The position numbers and the translations under genes were made by a program. Below the pieces are notes generated by a model, which ran no database searches, had not been told where the DNA came from, and worked only from the letters and a program-made list of their open reading frames with translations. This document shows, piece by piece, positions 50,536-59,442 of a DNA stretch of 64,000 nt. Position 1 is the first letter of the stretch, and each line of letters opens with the position of its first letter. Source of the DNA: an uncultured Rikenellaceae bacterium (GTDB lineage Bacteria; Bacteroidota; Bacteroidia; Bacteroidales; Rikenellaceae); the NCBI GenBank assembly GCA_946486375.1, contig CAMLTW010000001.1, positions 62,001-126,000 of the forward strand. Reading direction: 5' to 3'.

Positions 50536-51330
50536 ATGAGAAAACGAAATGCGTTTTTCGTGTCGGCCTTGTGCGTTTGTTTGCTTTCCGGGTGCGGGAA
50601 CCGTTCCCGGTCGGCGGAAAATGAGCCGGGAGTTGCGGGGTCGGACAGTATATTTCGGACACCAGCGGGAAAAGCGGATACGTTTTCGGTCGCCCGGCCG
50701 GAGCCTCCGAAAACCGCGGCGCCGGGGCCTACGGCCCGTCGGCTGGATTCTTTGGGATATGTAAATGTCCGGACGGTCGATTCTTCGATCCGGGTTCGGA
50801 TCGTCTATGCCACGGCGGACAATTTTACGGGAAAGGTGTTGTACGATGACTTACGGGAAGCTTATCTGTTGCCGGAGGTGGCCGAAGCGTTGGTTCTTGC
50901 ACAGCGTTTGTTGAAAACGGAACGTCCCGATCTGAGCCTGATCGTTTACGATGCCGCCCGTCCCATGTCCGTCCAGCGGCGAATGAAGGCGGCGGTGCGG
51001 GGAACCGATCAGGACATCTATGTTTCCAATCCGGAAAACGGCGGGGGGCTGCACAATTACGGAGCGGCGGTAGACCTCTCGCTGGCGGATGCGGACGGAA
51101 TCCCTCTGCCGATGGGAACGCCGTTCGATTTTCTGGGGCCTGAAGCTCACATCACCCGGGAAGAGAAGCTGGTATCTGCGGGGAAAATAACGGAAGCGGA
51201 ACGGCAAAACCGCCTCCTGCTGCGCCGCGTAATGAAAAGCGCCGGCTTTCGTCCGTTGTCGACCGAATGGTGGCATTTCAATTATTACAGCCGGACCGAA
51301 GCCCGTGCCCGGCTAAAAGTGATCGAGTAG
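50536..51330 (+). CDS. VanX-like D-Ala-D-Ala dipeptidase (M15D)
   Basis: A 264-residue lipoprotein (signal ending L-L-S-G-C, Cys about 15). After a Pro/Ala-rich linker (to about 68) comes an M15D domain: Y-D-A-A-R-P, the Zn-binding G-L-H-N-Y-G-A-A-V-D (His and Asp) and E-W-W-H-F (catalytic Glu, Zn His). VanX cleaves D-Ala-D-Ala. Bacteroidetes homologues act on peptidoglycan-derived dipeptides, so resistance is not implied. It is attached to a membrane in the periplasm and co-transcribed with the SDR gene. Confidence 0.87.
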   Translation: MRKRNAFFVSALCVCLLSGCGNRSRSAENEPGVAGSDSIFRTPAGKADTFSVARPEPPKTAAPGPTARRLDSLGYVNVRTVDSSIRVRIVYATADNFTGKVLYDDLREAYLLPEVAEALVLAQRLLKTERPDLSLIVYDAARPMSVQRRMKAAVRGTDQDIYVSNPENGGGLHNYGAAVDLSLADADGIPLPMGTPFDFLGPEAHITREEKLVSAGKITEAERQNRLLLRRVMKSAGFRPLSTEWWHFNYYSRTEARARLKVIE

Positions 51331-51344
51331 CGGCGTGTAAAAAT

Positions 51345-51380
51345 AACCGGGCCGGTTTTCATTGTGAGACCGGCCCGGTT
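51345..51380. terminator. Bidirectional terminator
   Basis: Perfect 12-bp stem AACCGGGCCGGT / ACCGGCCCGGTT between the convergent VanX-like and barrel genes. Confidence 0.85.
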
Positions 51381-51406
51381 CGTTAAGGATGCTTATGCTT
51401 CCCGCT

Positions 51407-51985
51407 TTAGAATTTCCATCCGGCGGAAAACTGGAATACGCTGTTCTTGTTGGTTCCCGCATCTTTGATAACATTGGTGAATCCGACGTTATACCGGACG
51501 GAAACGATCAGCCCCATCGGGAAATCATAGGAAATGCCTACCGGGATGCTGAAGTCGAATGTATGAAAGTCGTGTCTCTTGTCGATTTCGATGTGATCGT
51601 CGTGTTCCTGCCTTTGAGTCATCTTTAATCCCAACCCGAATTGCGGCCCGACGTCCACGCTGAAATTATCCAGGATATAAATCCGTGCCAGAATCGGAAG
51701 GTTCAGGTAATTGATCCTCCACGAGTCGTGGTACTTCACATCCTTAAAGTGGTAAGAGTCGCTGCATCCCTGCCGGGAATAAACCAGTTCCGGCTGGATG
51801 GTGAACAAGTAGTTTACCTTGAACTGACAGAATACCCCCGCCACGATGCCGGGTTTGCTGTTTACACCCGAGTAGGTCAGATTTGCCACGTTCAGTCCCG
51901 CCTTGACGCCCCATTCCAACTCCGTTTGAGCGAACGCACCGCCTGCCAGCAAAAGGCCCAGGGCGGATAAAAGTAATTTTTTCAT
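51407..51985 (-). CDS. PorT-family outer-membrane beta-barrel
   Basis: A 192-residue protein. The signal peptide (to G-G-A-F-A-Q) is followed by an eight-stranded barrel (G-V-K-A-G-L-N-V-A-N-L-T...G-I-V-A-G-V-F-C-Q-F...I-Q-P-E-L-V-Y-S-R-Q-G...F-S-A-G-W-K-F), typical of PorT-like/OmpX-like proteins in Bacteroidetes. It ends in an aromatic residue, as outer-membrane barrels do. Monocistronic, with its own promoter and a terminator. Confidence 0.85.
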   Translation of the reverse strand: MKKLLLSALGLLLAGGAFAQTELEWGVKAGLNVANLTYSGVNSKPGIVAGVFCQFKVNYLFTIQPELVYSRQGCSDSYHFKDVKYHDSWRINYLNLPILARIYILDNFSVDVGPQFGLGLKMTQRQEHDDHIEIDKRHDFHTFDFSIPVGISYDFPMGLIVSVRYNVGFTNVIKDAGTNKNSVFQFSAGWKF

Positions 51986-52060
51986 ATTTTTATAGTTTTT
52001 GACATTTCTTTCCGTTTTCGTCGTCGCAGGGATTTGGTGCCGGTTGTCGGTTCTCGTGTT

Positions 52061-52068
52061 CAAATATA
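52061..52068 (-). promoter_or_regulatory. -7 promoter box of the barrel gene
   Basis: TATATTTG on the minus strand, an exact match, about 76 bases before the ATG at 51985. Confidence 0.55.
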
Positions 52069-52113
52069 AAAAAAATGTTTCAATGTCGGTCGGAATCCGG
52101 CGACTTTATGCAG

Positions 52114-52141
52114 AAATTGCCGGACGAAAGTCCGGCAATTT
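52114..52141. terminator. Terminator between the barrel promoter and the PL1 gene
   Basis: Perfect 12-bp stem AAATTGCCGGAC / GTCCGGCAATTT with a GAAA loop. It ends the minus-strand PL1 transcript before the barrel promoter. Confidence 0.85.
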
Positions 52142-52178
52142 CAAAGGATAAAGCGTGAAAAAGGGAAGGATATCCGGC

Positions 52179-53867
52179 TTACATCAGCGTCTTTTTTTCC
52201 GCCAGCGTGTCGTAATTGTTGGAAGGATCGTACCAGTCGACTTTCTGGGACGGATCGATACCGTTGATGTATTTTTCGATGTTGGTGTAGCCGTCGCCGT
52301 TCACGTCGCCATTGGCATCGGACGGGTCGTTCGGATTCAGTCCGTACTTCGCTTCCCACTCGTCCGGCATGCCGTCTTTATCGCTGTCCTTGTAAGGAGT
52401 GCCCGTATAGGACGGGATGCCTCCCACCTGACTGATGTCGTAAATGATTCCCTGCTTGTAGGAATCGGCCGGAAGGCTGCGGGTAAGGGTGGAGTCCGCC
52501 AGAAGCGCAAGCCCGGCCGAATCGGGTTGCACGTACTCGATCTTGCCCGTCTGAACTTGCCGGACGATCCGCGTATCCACCGTGTCCCGCCTGGGAATGT
52601 TGGCGCCTGCATTGGCCAGCACGTAATCGTAGGCGGTTTTGGCGGTCATGATGACGGCCGGAGCCGTTTTGGGCGGTTCCTTCAGGCGGATGTACATGTA
52701 TTCTTCCTTGGTGGGTTCGCTTTCGAACTGGATGCCTTTGCTCCAGTTGTTGCGGGTCACGCGGTTGTTCCCTTCCGTCACGTTTCCCTCGGTGTAGATT
52801 TTCCCCCAGCGATGTTCCAGGGTGGAATCTTCCGGAAGTTCCGAATACAGAAGCTGGTAGCGGTAATTCCCCTTTCGCGGTGTGGCCGGCCCCGGTTTGT
52901 AATAGTTGTTGACAAGGGTGTACGTTCCTTTCGGAGAGCCACTTTTCACGGTTCCGTCGCACCAGTTGTGGATCACATTGTTGACGAAGTGGAAATTGTC
53001 GTTGTCCCCCGCTTCCGGATTGCAGTTGCGGTTGGAGGCCCACAGGTTCCGGACGAAGGAGACGTTCCGGCCTCCGAGCTTGGCTCCCGGAGCGTAGTCG
53101 TACATGTCCAGCGCTTCGGAACAAATGCAGTTCTGGACGGTCATGTTGACCGGCACGAGCAGGAAGGTTTTCCCGTTCATATCCTTATAACGGTGATCGC
53201 TGGCGGTGAGGTTGTTGTCGCTTCCCCAGCTGGCCGAAACATGGTCGTAGATGATGTTCCCCACCGGTTCGCCTCCCAGGGCCGGCCCGCAACTCGTCAG
53301 GTCGGGATTTCCCCGGCGAAAACGCATGTGCCGGATGATGACATCGTGCGTGTCCACGTTCACGGTTTCCCCGGTCACGCAGATGCCGTCTCCCGGAGCG
53401 GTCTGTCCGGCGATGGTGACGTATGGGGCCCGGATGTAAAGGGGCGATTTGAGGCGGATCACTCCGGCCACGTTGAAGACGATGATACGCGCTCCACCGG
53501 TCTCACAGGCTTCGCGGAAGGTTCCCGGGCCGCTATCTTCCAGACTGGTGACGACGATCACTTTCCCGCCGCGTCCCCCTTTGGTGAAGGCTCCGGCGCC
53601 TTCCGCGCCCGGAAATGCCCGGAGTCTGCATTGCGGAAGGTCATCCGGAGAAGAAGCCCAGGGAATGTAGGGCCGGTCACCTTTCCGGGCTTCCGCACGG
53701 ATGACGGGAAGCGCTTTTTCGAAAGCGGCATCGGATTGTTTGCGGGCTTCCAGGCGGGCGGATTCCCCCCGCGCCTGCACCTCGTTGGGGATGGTCGGGG
53801 CCTGCCCCCACGCTTTTCCGGCGAACATCGCCGAAACGACCCATATCAGACAGTTGAATTTTTTCAT
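52179..53867 (-). CDS. PL1 pectate lyase (copy 1)
   Basis: A 562-residue secreted pectate lyase. The signal peptide ends near A-W-G-Q. The parallel beta-helix begins at about residue 84 with F-P-G-A-E-G-A-G-A-F-T-K-G-G-R-G-G, followed by I-I-R-H-M-R-F-R-R-G. The C-terminal 50 residues (D-S-D-K-D-G-M-P-D-E-W-E-A-K-Y-G-L-N-P-N-D...) form a calcium-binding TSP3/dockerin-like module. PL1 enzymes cleave homogalacturonan by beta-elimination. It is a close paralogue of the next gene, and both are likely feeders of the SusC/D system on the other strand. Confidence 0.92.
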   Translation of the reverse strand: MKKFNCLIWVVSAMFAGKAWGQAPTIPNEVQARGESARLEARKQSDAAFEKALPVIRAEARKGDRPYIPWASSPDDLPQCRLRAFPGAEGAGAFTKGGRGGKVIVVTSLEDSGPGTFREACETGGARIIVFNVAGVIRLKSPLYIRAPYVTIAGQTAPGDGICVTGETVNVDTHDVIIRHMRFRRGNPDLTSCGPALGGEPVGNIIYDHVSASWGSDNNLTASDHRYKDMNGKTFLLVPVNMTVQNCICSEALDMYDYAPGAKLGGRNVSFVRNLWASNRNCNPEAGDNDNFHFVNNVIHNWCDGTVKSGSPKGTYTLVNNYYKPGPATPRKGNYRYQLLYSELPEDSTLEHRWGKIYTEGNVTEGNNRVTRNNWSKGIQFESEPTKEEYMYIRLKEPPKTAPAVIMTAKTAYDYVLANAGANIPRRDTVDTRIVRQVQTGKIEYVQPDSAGLALLADSTLTRSLPADSYKQGIIYDISQVGGIPSYTGTPYKDSDKDGMPDEWEAKYGLNPNDPSDANGDVNGDGYTNIEKYINGIDPSQKVDWYDPSNNYDTLAEKKTLM

Positions 53868-53972
53868 GGTTTTTATCTGCTTATCTTATTTTTCGTTTTT
53901 GTTATCGCTCACCGCTGCCGGCTGTCTTGCGACAGCGGATTCGTTCCCGTTCGGCAGGGTACGGAAAACAAA

Positions 53973-54003
53973 TACCCTGCGAAGGAAGTCTCCTCGCAGG
54001 GTA
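53973..54003 (-). terminator. Terminator of PL1 copy 2
   Basis: Perfect 10-bp stem TACCCTGCGA / TCGCAGGGTA with a T-rich tail on the minus strand. It separates the two PL1 transcripts. Confidence 0.8.
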
Positions 54004-54036
54004 CGGAACGGTGTTGCGACCGGATGCCCGGGAATC

Positions 54037-55698
54037 CTATATCAGGCTTTTTTTCCCGGCCAGCGTATCGAAGTTGTTTTTCGGATCGGACCAGTCGATT
54101 TTTTTGGACGGGTCGATGCCGTTGATGTATTTTTCGATGTTGGTGTAACCGTCGCCGTTCACGTCGCCGTTGGCATCGGACGGGTCGTTCGGATTCAATC
54201 CGTATTTCGCTTCCCATTCGTCCGGCATTCCGTCGCCGTCGCTGTCCCGATAGGGCGTACCCTTGTATTCGGGAAGACCTCCCACCTGTGCTATATCATA
54301 AATGATGCCTTGTTTGTAAGAATCGTCGGAAAGTCTGCGCCGGATTTTCAAAACTTTCATATCGGCCAGCAGGTCGTCGTAATTTCCGTCTTCCCGATAC
54401 TCGACCTTTCCGGTTTTGATCTGGCGGATGATCCGCTGGTCTACGGCGTCGCGACACGGGAGAGTGGCTCCTGCATTTTCCAGGACGAAATTATAGGCTT
54501 TCTTGGCCGGCATGATCGTGACGGGAGCCATCGGAAGCGGTTTTTGCGCCCGGATGTATTTCAGGTCTTCCGCCGAGTGGCCTTCCTGCACGCCGCCGTC
54601 CCAGTTGTTCTTGCTTACTTTCGGGTTCCCTTCCACGACGTTTCCTTCGACATAGGCCCAACCCGGTTTTCTGCCTTTGTTGTTGGCCCGGAACACCCGG
54701 TATCCGATAGGCTTGTCCGTCGGCGTGATCGGCCCTGGTTTGAAATAGTTGTTGATAACGTTGTAGGAATACCCTGCGCCGTCTCCGGTGCGGTGGTACC
54801 AGTTGTACAGGACGTTATTGATGAAGTTGAATTCTCCGCTCGACATGGACGGGTTCCGGCCGGTGTTGCAGGCCCAGAGGTTCCGCACGTAGGTGTTGTT
54901 CCGTCCGCCGATCGTGCTCCCGAACGAGTGGTTGTAAGTGTCGAGGCCTTCGGCGGAGATGCAGTTCTGGATGGTGATGTTGACGGTCGGGAGTTTCAGC
55001 CGTTTGCCGTTTTCATCTATATACATATGCCGGTAAGCCGAAAGGTTTTCGTCGCATCCCCAGCTGGCCGAGATATGGTCGTAGATGATGTTCCCCACCG
55101 GTTCGCCTCCCAGCGCATCGTCCCGGTCGGTAACGTCCGTGTTTCCCCGGCGAAAACGCATGTGCCGGATGATGACATCGTGCGTGTCTACGTTCACGGT
55201 TCTTCCCGTGATGCAGATTCCGTCTCCCGGAGCGGTCTGTCCGGCGATGGTGACGTACGGGGCCCGGATGTAAATAGGGGTTTTGAGATGGATTACTCCG
55301 GCCACGTTGAAGACGATGATGCGTGCTCCGCCGGTTTCACAGGCTTCGCGGAAGGTTCCAGGGCCGCTGTCTTCCAGGCTGGTGACGACGATCACTTTCC
55401 CGCCGCGTCCTCCTTTGGTGAAAGCTCCGGCCCCTTCCGCACCCGGGAATGCCCGCAGTTCGGCCTGCGGCAGGTCTTCGGGAGCGACCGCCCAGGGAAT
55501 GTAGGGCCGATCTCCGTTGGCAGCTTCCGCGCGGATGACGGGAAGCGCTTTGGCGAATGCTTCGTCGGAAAGCCGGTCGGCCCGGGCCATCATGGAGTCC
55601 GTCCGGGCCTGCCGTTCGGGAGGGATGGTCGGATACTGTGCCCGGCCGCTGACCGCTGCCAGCATGCAGGCGGCAGCAAGAACAGGAAGTTTTTTCAT
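54037..55698 (-). CDS. PL1 pectate lyase (copy 2)
   Basis: A 553-residue paralogue of the 52179-53867 gene with the same layout: signal peptide (to S-G-R-A-Q), beta-helix with F-P-G-A-E-G-A-G-A-F-T-K-G-G and I-I-R-H-M-R-F-R-R-G, and a calcium-binding C-terminal module. Long blocks are almost identical to copy 1 at DNA level, while the central parts differ (R-A-C-N-T... versus R-N-C-N-P...), so the two may have different specificities. The start at 55698 gives the signal peptide directly. It is read away from the SusC gene at 56386. Confidence 0.92.
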   Translation of the reverse strand: MKKLPVLAAACMLAAVSGRAQYPTIPPERQARTDSMMARADRLSDEAFAKALPVIRAEAANGDRPYIPWAVAPEDLPQAELRAFPGAEGAGAFTKGGRGGKVIVVTSLEDSGPGTFREACETGGARIIVFNVAGVIHLKTPIYIRAPYVTIAGQTAPGDGICITGRTVNVDTHDVIIRHMRFRRGNTDVTDRDDALGGEPVGNIIYDHISASWGCDENLSAYRHMYIDENGKRLKLPTVNITIQNCISAEGLDTYNHSFGSTIGGRNNTYVRNLWACNTGRNPSMSSGEFNFINNVLYNWYHRTGDGAGYSYNVINNYFKPGPITPTDKPIGYRVFRANNKGRKPGWAYVEGNVVEGNPKVSKNNWDGGVQEGHSAEDLKYIRAQKPLPMAPVTIMPAKKAYNFVLENAGATLPCRDAVDQRIIRQIKTGKVEYREDGNYDDLLADMKVLKIRRRLSDDSYKQGIIYDIAQVGGLPEYKGTPYRDSDGDGMPDEWEAKYGLNPNDPSDANGDVNGDGYTNIEKYINGIDPSKKIDWSDPKNNFDTLAGKKSLI

Positions 55699-56385
55699 GG
55701 TAGACAAACAATTAGGTGGTTATCCGACAAATATAATTAAATAAATTTAATAATTTACGTTTTGTTTCCTCGGATGAGGTTTTTCATAAAAAAAGGAAAA
55801 TCCCGGGCGAAACGAATCCTTGGCCGATTCGAGGAAAAGAGCCGAAAACAGGTCGGAAAATCCGTCCGAAATATCGTCTTTCCGGCTTTTTTTGAAAATG
55901 TATCCGCGGAAGCCGTTCCGGAAAAAAGTCCTTCCTACCGGAAGGACAGGCGATTTTTAAGAGATAAAGTATTGCATGTTTTGCCCGTTTCGGTCTTTCC
56001 GTACGCCGGAGAGAAGAAGTACCATCTTACCGGAATGAAAACCGGCTCCGGGTCGTACGACCCGGAGAACATTGTATCGGTACAATAATCAGCGGTTTGA
56101 TGATGAAACGCGCTTTGGCGTGTCCCTTGCATGGCCGGCCCGGATTTTCCCCGCGTATTGCGGGATGACTTTTCATATCCGACTGTTAAAATAATCCAGC
56201 GAAAAGCGGTTTCTCTGCCTGAGGTTTGGTTCGGATGGAGGAATAGTTCTTGTGATTTCCCGGCGGAGGAGGATGCCTTGGCCGGTTTTTTTGCGTCCCG
56301 GTGTTTCCGGAAACCGATCGACGACCGAAGGGCGGAAGCGGCCCGTACATGCGCGACCCACATTAAAATTTAAAATAGGTTGTTT
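55699..56385. other. Intergenic region upstream of the SusC/SusD operon
   Basis: About 690 bases between divergent transcripts. It contains a hairpin GTCCTTCC / GGAAGGAC (55928-55947), a 22-bp perfect palindrome (56046-56067) and a short stretch near 56143-56175 resembling the REP-like units at 44.1 kb. No sigma/anti-sigma gene or clear consensus promoter was found. Confidence 0.45.
56046..56067. promoter_or_regulatory. 22-bp perfect palindrome upstream of SusC
   Basis: CTCCGGGTCGT followed by its exact reverse complement. It lies 319 bases before the SusC ATG; it may be an operator or part of an RNA structure. Confidence 0.4.
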
Positions 56386-59300
56386 ATGAAAAAGAAATCC
56401 GAAACAAATCGAAACCGAATGAAGAGGCTGTTGACGGTCGGTTTTTTGTTCCCGATGCTTCTGTTGGGAATTTTTCCGGGATGGGCTCAGGAAAACGATG
56501 TGCCGGGGATAGTTACGGATGCCAACGGGCCTTTGCCCGGCGTTTCCGTTTTCGTGAAAGGGACGAACATCGGTACGACGACGGATACCGAGGGGAAATA
56601 CCTGCTCCACCACGTGGAAACGGGCGATACGATCGAATATACGTTTATCGGGTATCGCACCCAGGATATCGTATATGCCGGTCAGCGCGAGATCAACGTA
56701 AGGATGGCGGAGGATGCCGAGAATATCGACGAAGTGGTCGTGATCGGATACGGTACGGCATTGAAACGCGAGTTGACGGGGGCCATCACTTCCGTCAGAA
56801 GCGACGAGATCACCCTGACCCCTACGCCCAACGCCATGGAAGCCTTGCAGGGGAAAGTGGCGGGAATGGACATCGTCCGTTCGTCCGGACGGGCTGGTTC
56901 CGATGTGAACATCACCCTGCGCGGTAACCGCTCCATCAACGGTTCCAACGAGCCGCTGTTCCTGATCGACGGGATGATCGGAAACTACAACGACCTCAAT
57001 CCGAACGACATTCAGTCCATGGAAATCCTCAAGGACGCTTCTTCCACGGCTATCTACGGTTCGGCCGGAGCCAACGGCGTCGTGCTCATCACCACCCGGA
57101 AGGGCCGCGCCGGAAAGCCCCGGATCAACTTCGACATGTATGCGGGAGTGAACGGCATGGCCAAGTATCCGCACGGACGGACGGGAGAAAACTATATCGA
57201 GCTGCGGCGTCAGGCGGCCATCACGCAGGGGTCGTGGCATTCGCCGGAGGACGACATCAATATTTTTTCCACCGCCGAATGGGACGCCATCCAGAACAAC
57301 CAGTGGGTGGACTGGGTGGATTTGGCGTTGCGTACCGGCAGCGAGCAGAACTACAGTCTGTCGGTCACCAGCGGAGGCGAGAACACGCAGGCCTATTTCT
57401 CCTTGAATTACAACAAGGAGAAAGGGATTCTGGAAAATGACGATGCCAAGAAATACGCTTTCCGGGCCAACATCGACCAGAATATATTCAAATGGTTGAA
57501 GGCCGGCGTAAATTCACAGTTCACTTACACCGATGTCAACCAGCGGAAGGCATCCGTCTTCACCCAGTCGCTCAGCGCTTCCCCGTTCGGGATTCCATTT
57601 ACGGAGGAAGGCGGGATCAACGTGTTTCCGATCGTGGGGAGTCCGAGCACCATCAGCCCGCTGGCGGACGAAGTGCCCAATTCGGCGGTCAACAACACCC
57701 TCAATACCCGTTTTCAGGGGAATGCCTATCTGGACATCCTGCCGCTTCCGGGACTTTCCATCCGGTCGGTGGTCGGCGTGGTGACCAATTCCAGTCGGCA
57801 GGGAATTTACAACGGAATCAGTTCTCTGCAGGGAAATTCGGACGGGAACAGCAGCGCTTCGGTAGAGAACAGACGGAATTACGATTACCGTTGGGAAAAC
57901 ATCGTCAATTACAACTTCACCGTGGCCGAGGATCATAATTTCGCGTTGACGGGGGTGACCAGCTGGACGAAGAACCAGTACGAACAGTCCAAGGCCAGCG
58001 GCCAGGACATTTCCTGGAGCAAATACCTTTTCCATAACCTGGGAGCTGCGCAGACCGGAGTGAAAATCGCATCGGATTATATCCGTACGCAGGGAATGTC
58101 TTACGTGGCGCGGTTGAATTACAATTACCGCGGAAAATACCTGTTCACCTTTTCCAACCGCTGGGACGGAACTTCCAAATTCGCTCCCGGCCACAAGTGG
58201 GATTCGTTTCCGGCTTTCGCCGTGGCATGGCGGGCCAGCGACGAGAACTTCATGTCCGCCGTACCCGAAATCTCCGATCTCAAGCTCCGGATCGGTTACG
58301 GAGTGACCGGGAACAGCGGAATCGGGGCTTACGAAACCCAGACCCGGCTGACGGCCGGAACCAATCTCGGTTTCCAGAATACGTCCGCTCCCTATTACCT
58401 TTTCGCCGCGCAGCTGGCCAACAAGGGGCTGGGCTGGGAAAAGTCCTACAACACCAACATCGGGCTCGACCTGGGCTTGCTGAACCAGCGCATCACCCTG
58501 ACTTTCGACTGGTACAACACCCATACGAAAGACATCCTTTACAACCGGGAGCTTCCCGGTGCCATCGGGGGGGCATACGGAGCCGCTTTCCAGATGTGGC
58601 AGAACATCTGTGAAACCCGGAACCGCGGGGTCGAGATCATGATCAACTCCCAGAACTTCCTGAAACCGAATTTTACCTGGAACACGACGCTGACCTTCAC
58701 CCGCAACAAGGAAAAGATTACCCGGCTGGCCAACAACAACGATGTGATCAAGGGAAGCAACGTTCTGTCGGTAGGGCATCCGATCAATTCCTATTACAAT
58801 TATAAGGTGCTCGGCATCTGGCAGAATTGGGAAGCCGAGCAGGCCGCTCTCTATGACAAGGAACCGGGAGACATCAAGATCTACGATCGTGACAAGAGCA
58901 AAGGCGAATACGTTTACTCCCCGGAAGACAAAATGGTGCTCGGTTCCAAGACCCCGAAGTGGATACTGGGGCTTCAAAACAATTTTACCGTTTATGATTT
59001 CGACGTGAGTTTCTTCATGATGTTCCGCTGGGGACAGATCATCGACAACAAAATTCTGGGTTGGTACAATCCCAACGGTACCGGGAACGGTCCTGCGAAA
59101 CTCAATTACTGGACGCCGGAAAATCCTTCCAACGAACTGCCGCGTCCGGGGAAAGGATCGTTCACCGATGCCAATTATTTCGGAGCCGAGGGGCTGCGTT
59201 TTGTGAACGGATCGTTTTTCAAGGTGCGGAACATCACGGTGGGCTATACGGTTCCGGTAAAGTACACGGAACAGATCCGGTTGCAACGGGTGCGCGTCTA

Positions 59301-59430
59301 TTTCACGGCTGTCAACCCTATTATCGTCGCCAAAAGCAAAACGCTGAAAGGATACGACCCGGAAGCCGGGGGAGACGACACCTTCCCGTTGACCCGCCAG
59401 TTCGTATTCGGTATTAACCTTTCATTCTAA
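56386..59430 (+). CDS. SusC-like TonB-dependent receptor
   Basis: A 1014-residue outer-membrane receptor. After the signal peptide (to P-G-W-A-Q) come a carboxypeptidase-D regulatory domain (G-V-S-V-F-V-K-G-T-N-I-G-T-T-T-D), a plug domain (N-I-D-E-V-V-V-I-G-Y-G-T; R-G-N-R-S-I-N-G-S-N-E-P-L; S-S-T-A-I-Y-G-S-A-G-A-N-G-V-V) and a long beta-barrel ending in F-G-I-N-L-S-F. It imports oligosaccharides with its SusD partner 12 bases downstream. The PL1 lyases next door suggest pectic substrates. ATG at 56386 is the start; a TTG two codons upstream is unlikely. Confidence 0.95.
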   Translation: MKKKSETNRNRMKRLLTVGFLFPMLLLGIFPGWAQENDVPGIVTDANGPLPGVSVFVKGTNIGTTTDTEGKYLLHHVETGDTIEYTFIGYRTQDIVYAGQREINVRMAEDAENIDEVVVIGYGTALKRELTGAITSVRSDEITLTPTPNAMEALQGKVAGMDIVRSSGRAGSDVNITLRGNRSINGSNEPLFLIDGMIGNYNDLNPNDIQSMEILKDASSTAIYGSAGANGVVLITTRKGRAGKPRINFDMYAGVNGMAKYPHGRTGENYIELRRQAAITQGSWHSPEDDINIFSTAEWDAIQNNQWVDWVDLALRTGSEQNYSLSVTSGGENTQAYFSLNYNKEKGILENDDAKKYAFRANIDQNIFKWLKAGVNSQFTYTDVNQRKASVFTQSLSASPFGIPFTEEGGINVFPIVGSPSTISPLADEVPNSAVNNTLNTRFQGNAYLDILPLPGLSIRSVVGVVTNSSRQGIYNGISSLQGNSDGNSSASVENRRNYDYRWENIVNYNFTVAEDHNFALTGVTSWTKNQYEQSKASGQDISWSKYLFHNLGAAQTGVKIASDYIRTQGMSYVARLNYNYRGKYLFTFSNRWDGTSKFAPGHKWDSFPAFAVAWRASDENFMSAVPEISDLKLRIGYGVTGNSGIGAYETQTRLTAGTNLGFQNTSAPYYLFAAQLANKGLGWEKSYNTNIGLDLGLLNQRITLTFDWYNTHTKDILYNRELPGAIGGAYGAAFQMWQNICETRNRGVEIMINSQNFLKPNFTWNTTLTFTRNKEKITRLANNNDVIKGSNVLSVGHPINSYYNYKVLGIWQNWEAEQAALYDKEPGDIKIYDRDKSKGEYVYSPEDKMVLGSKTPKWILGLQNNFTVYDFDVSFFMMFRWGQIIDNKILGWYNPNGTGNGPAKLNYWTPENPSNELPRPGKGSFTDANYFGAEGLRFVNGSFFKVRNITVGYTVPVKYTEQIRLQRVRVYFTAVNPIIVAKSKTLKGYDPEAGGDDTFPLTRQFVFGINLSF

Positions 59431-59442
59431 GAGACATAACTT

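Noticed and set aside
50536..51330. A vancomycin-resistance function for the VanX-like gene.
   Set aside because: No VanA/VanH partners are present; Bacteroidetes carry such dipeptidases as ordinary envelope enzymes.
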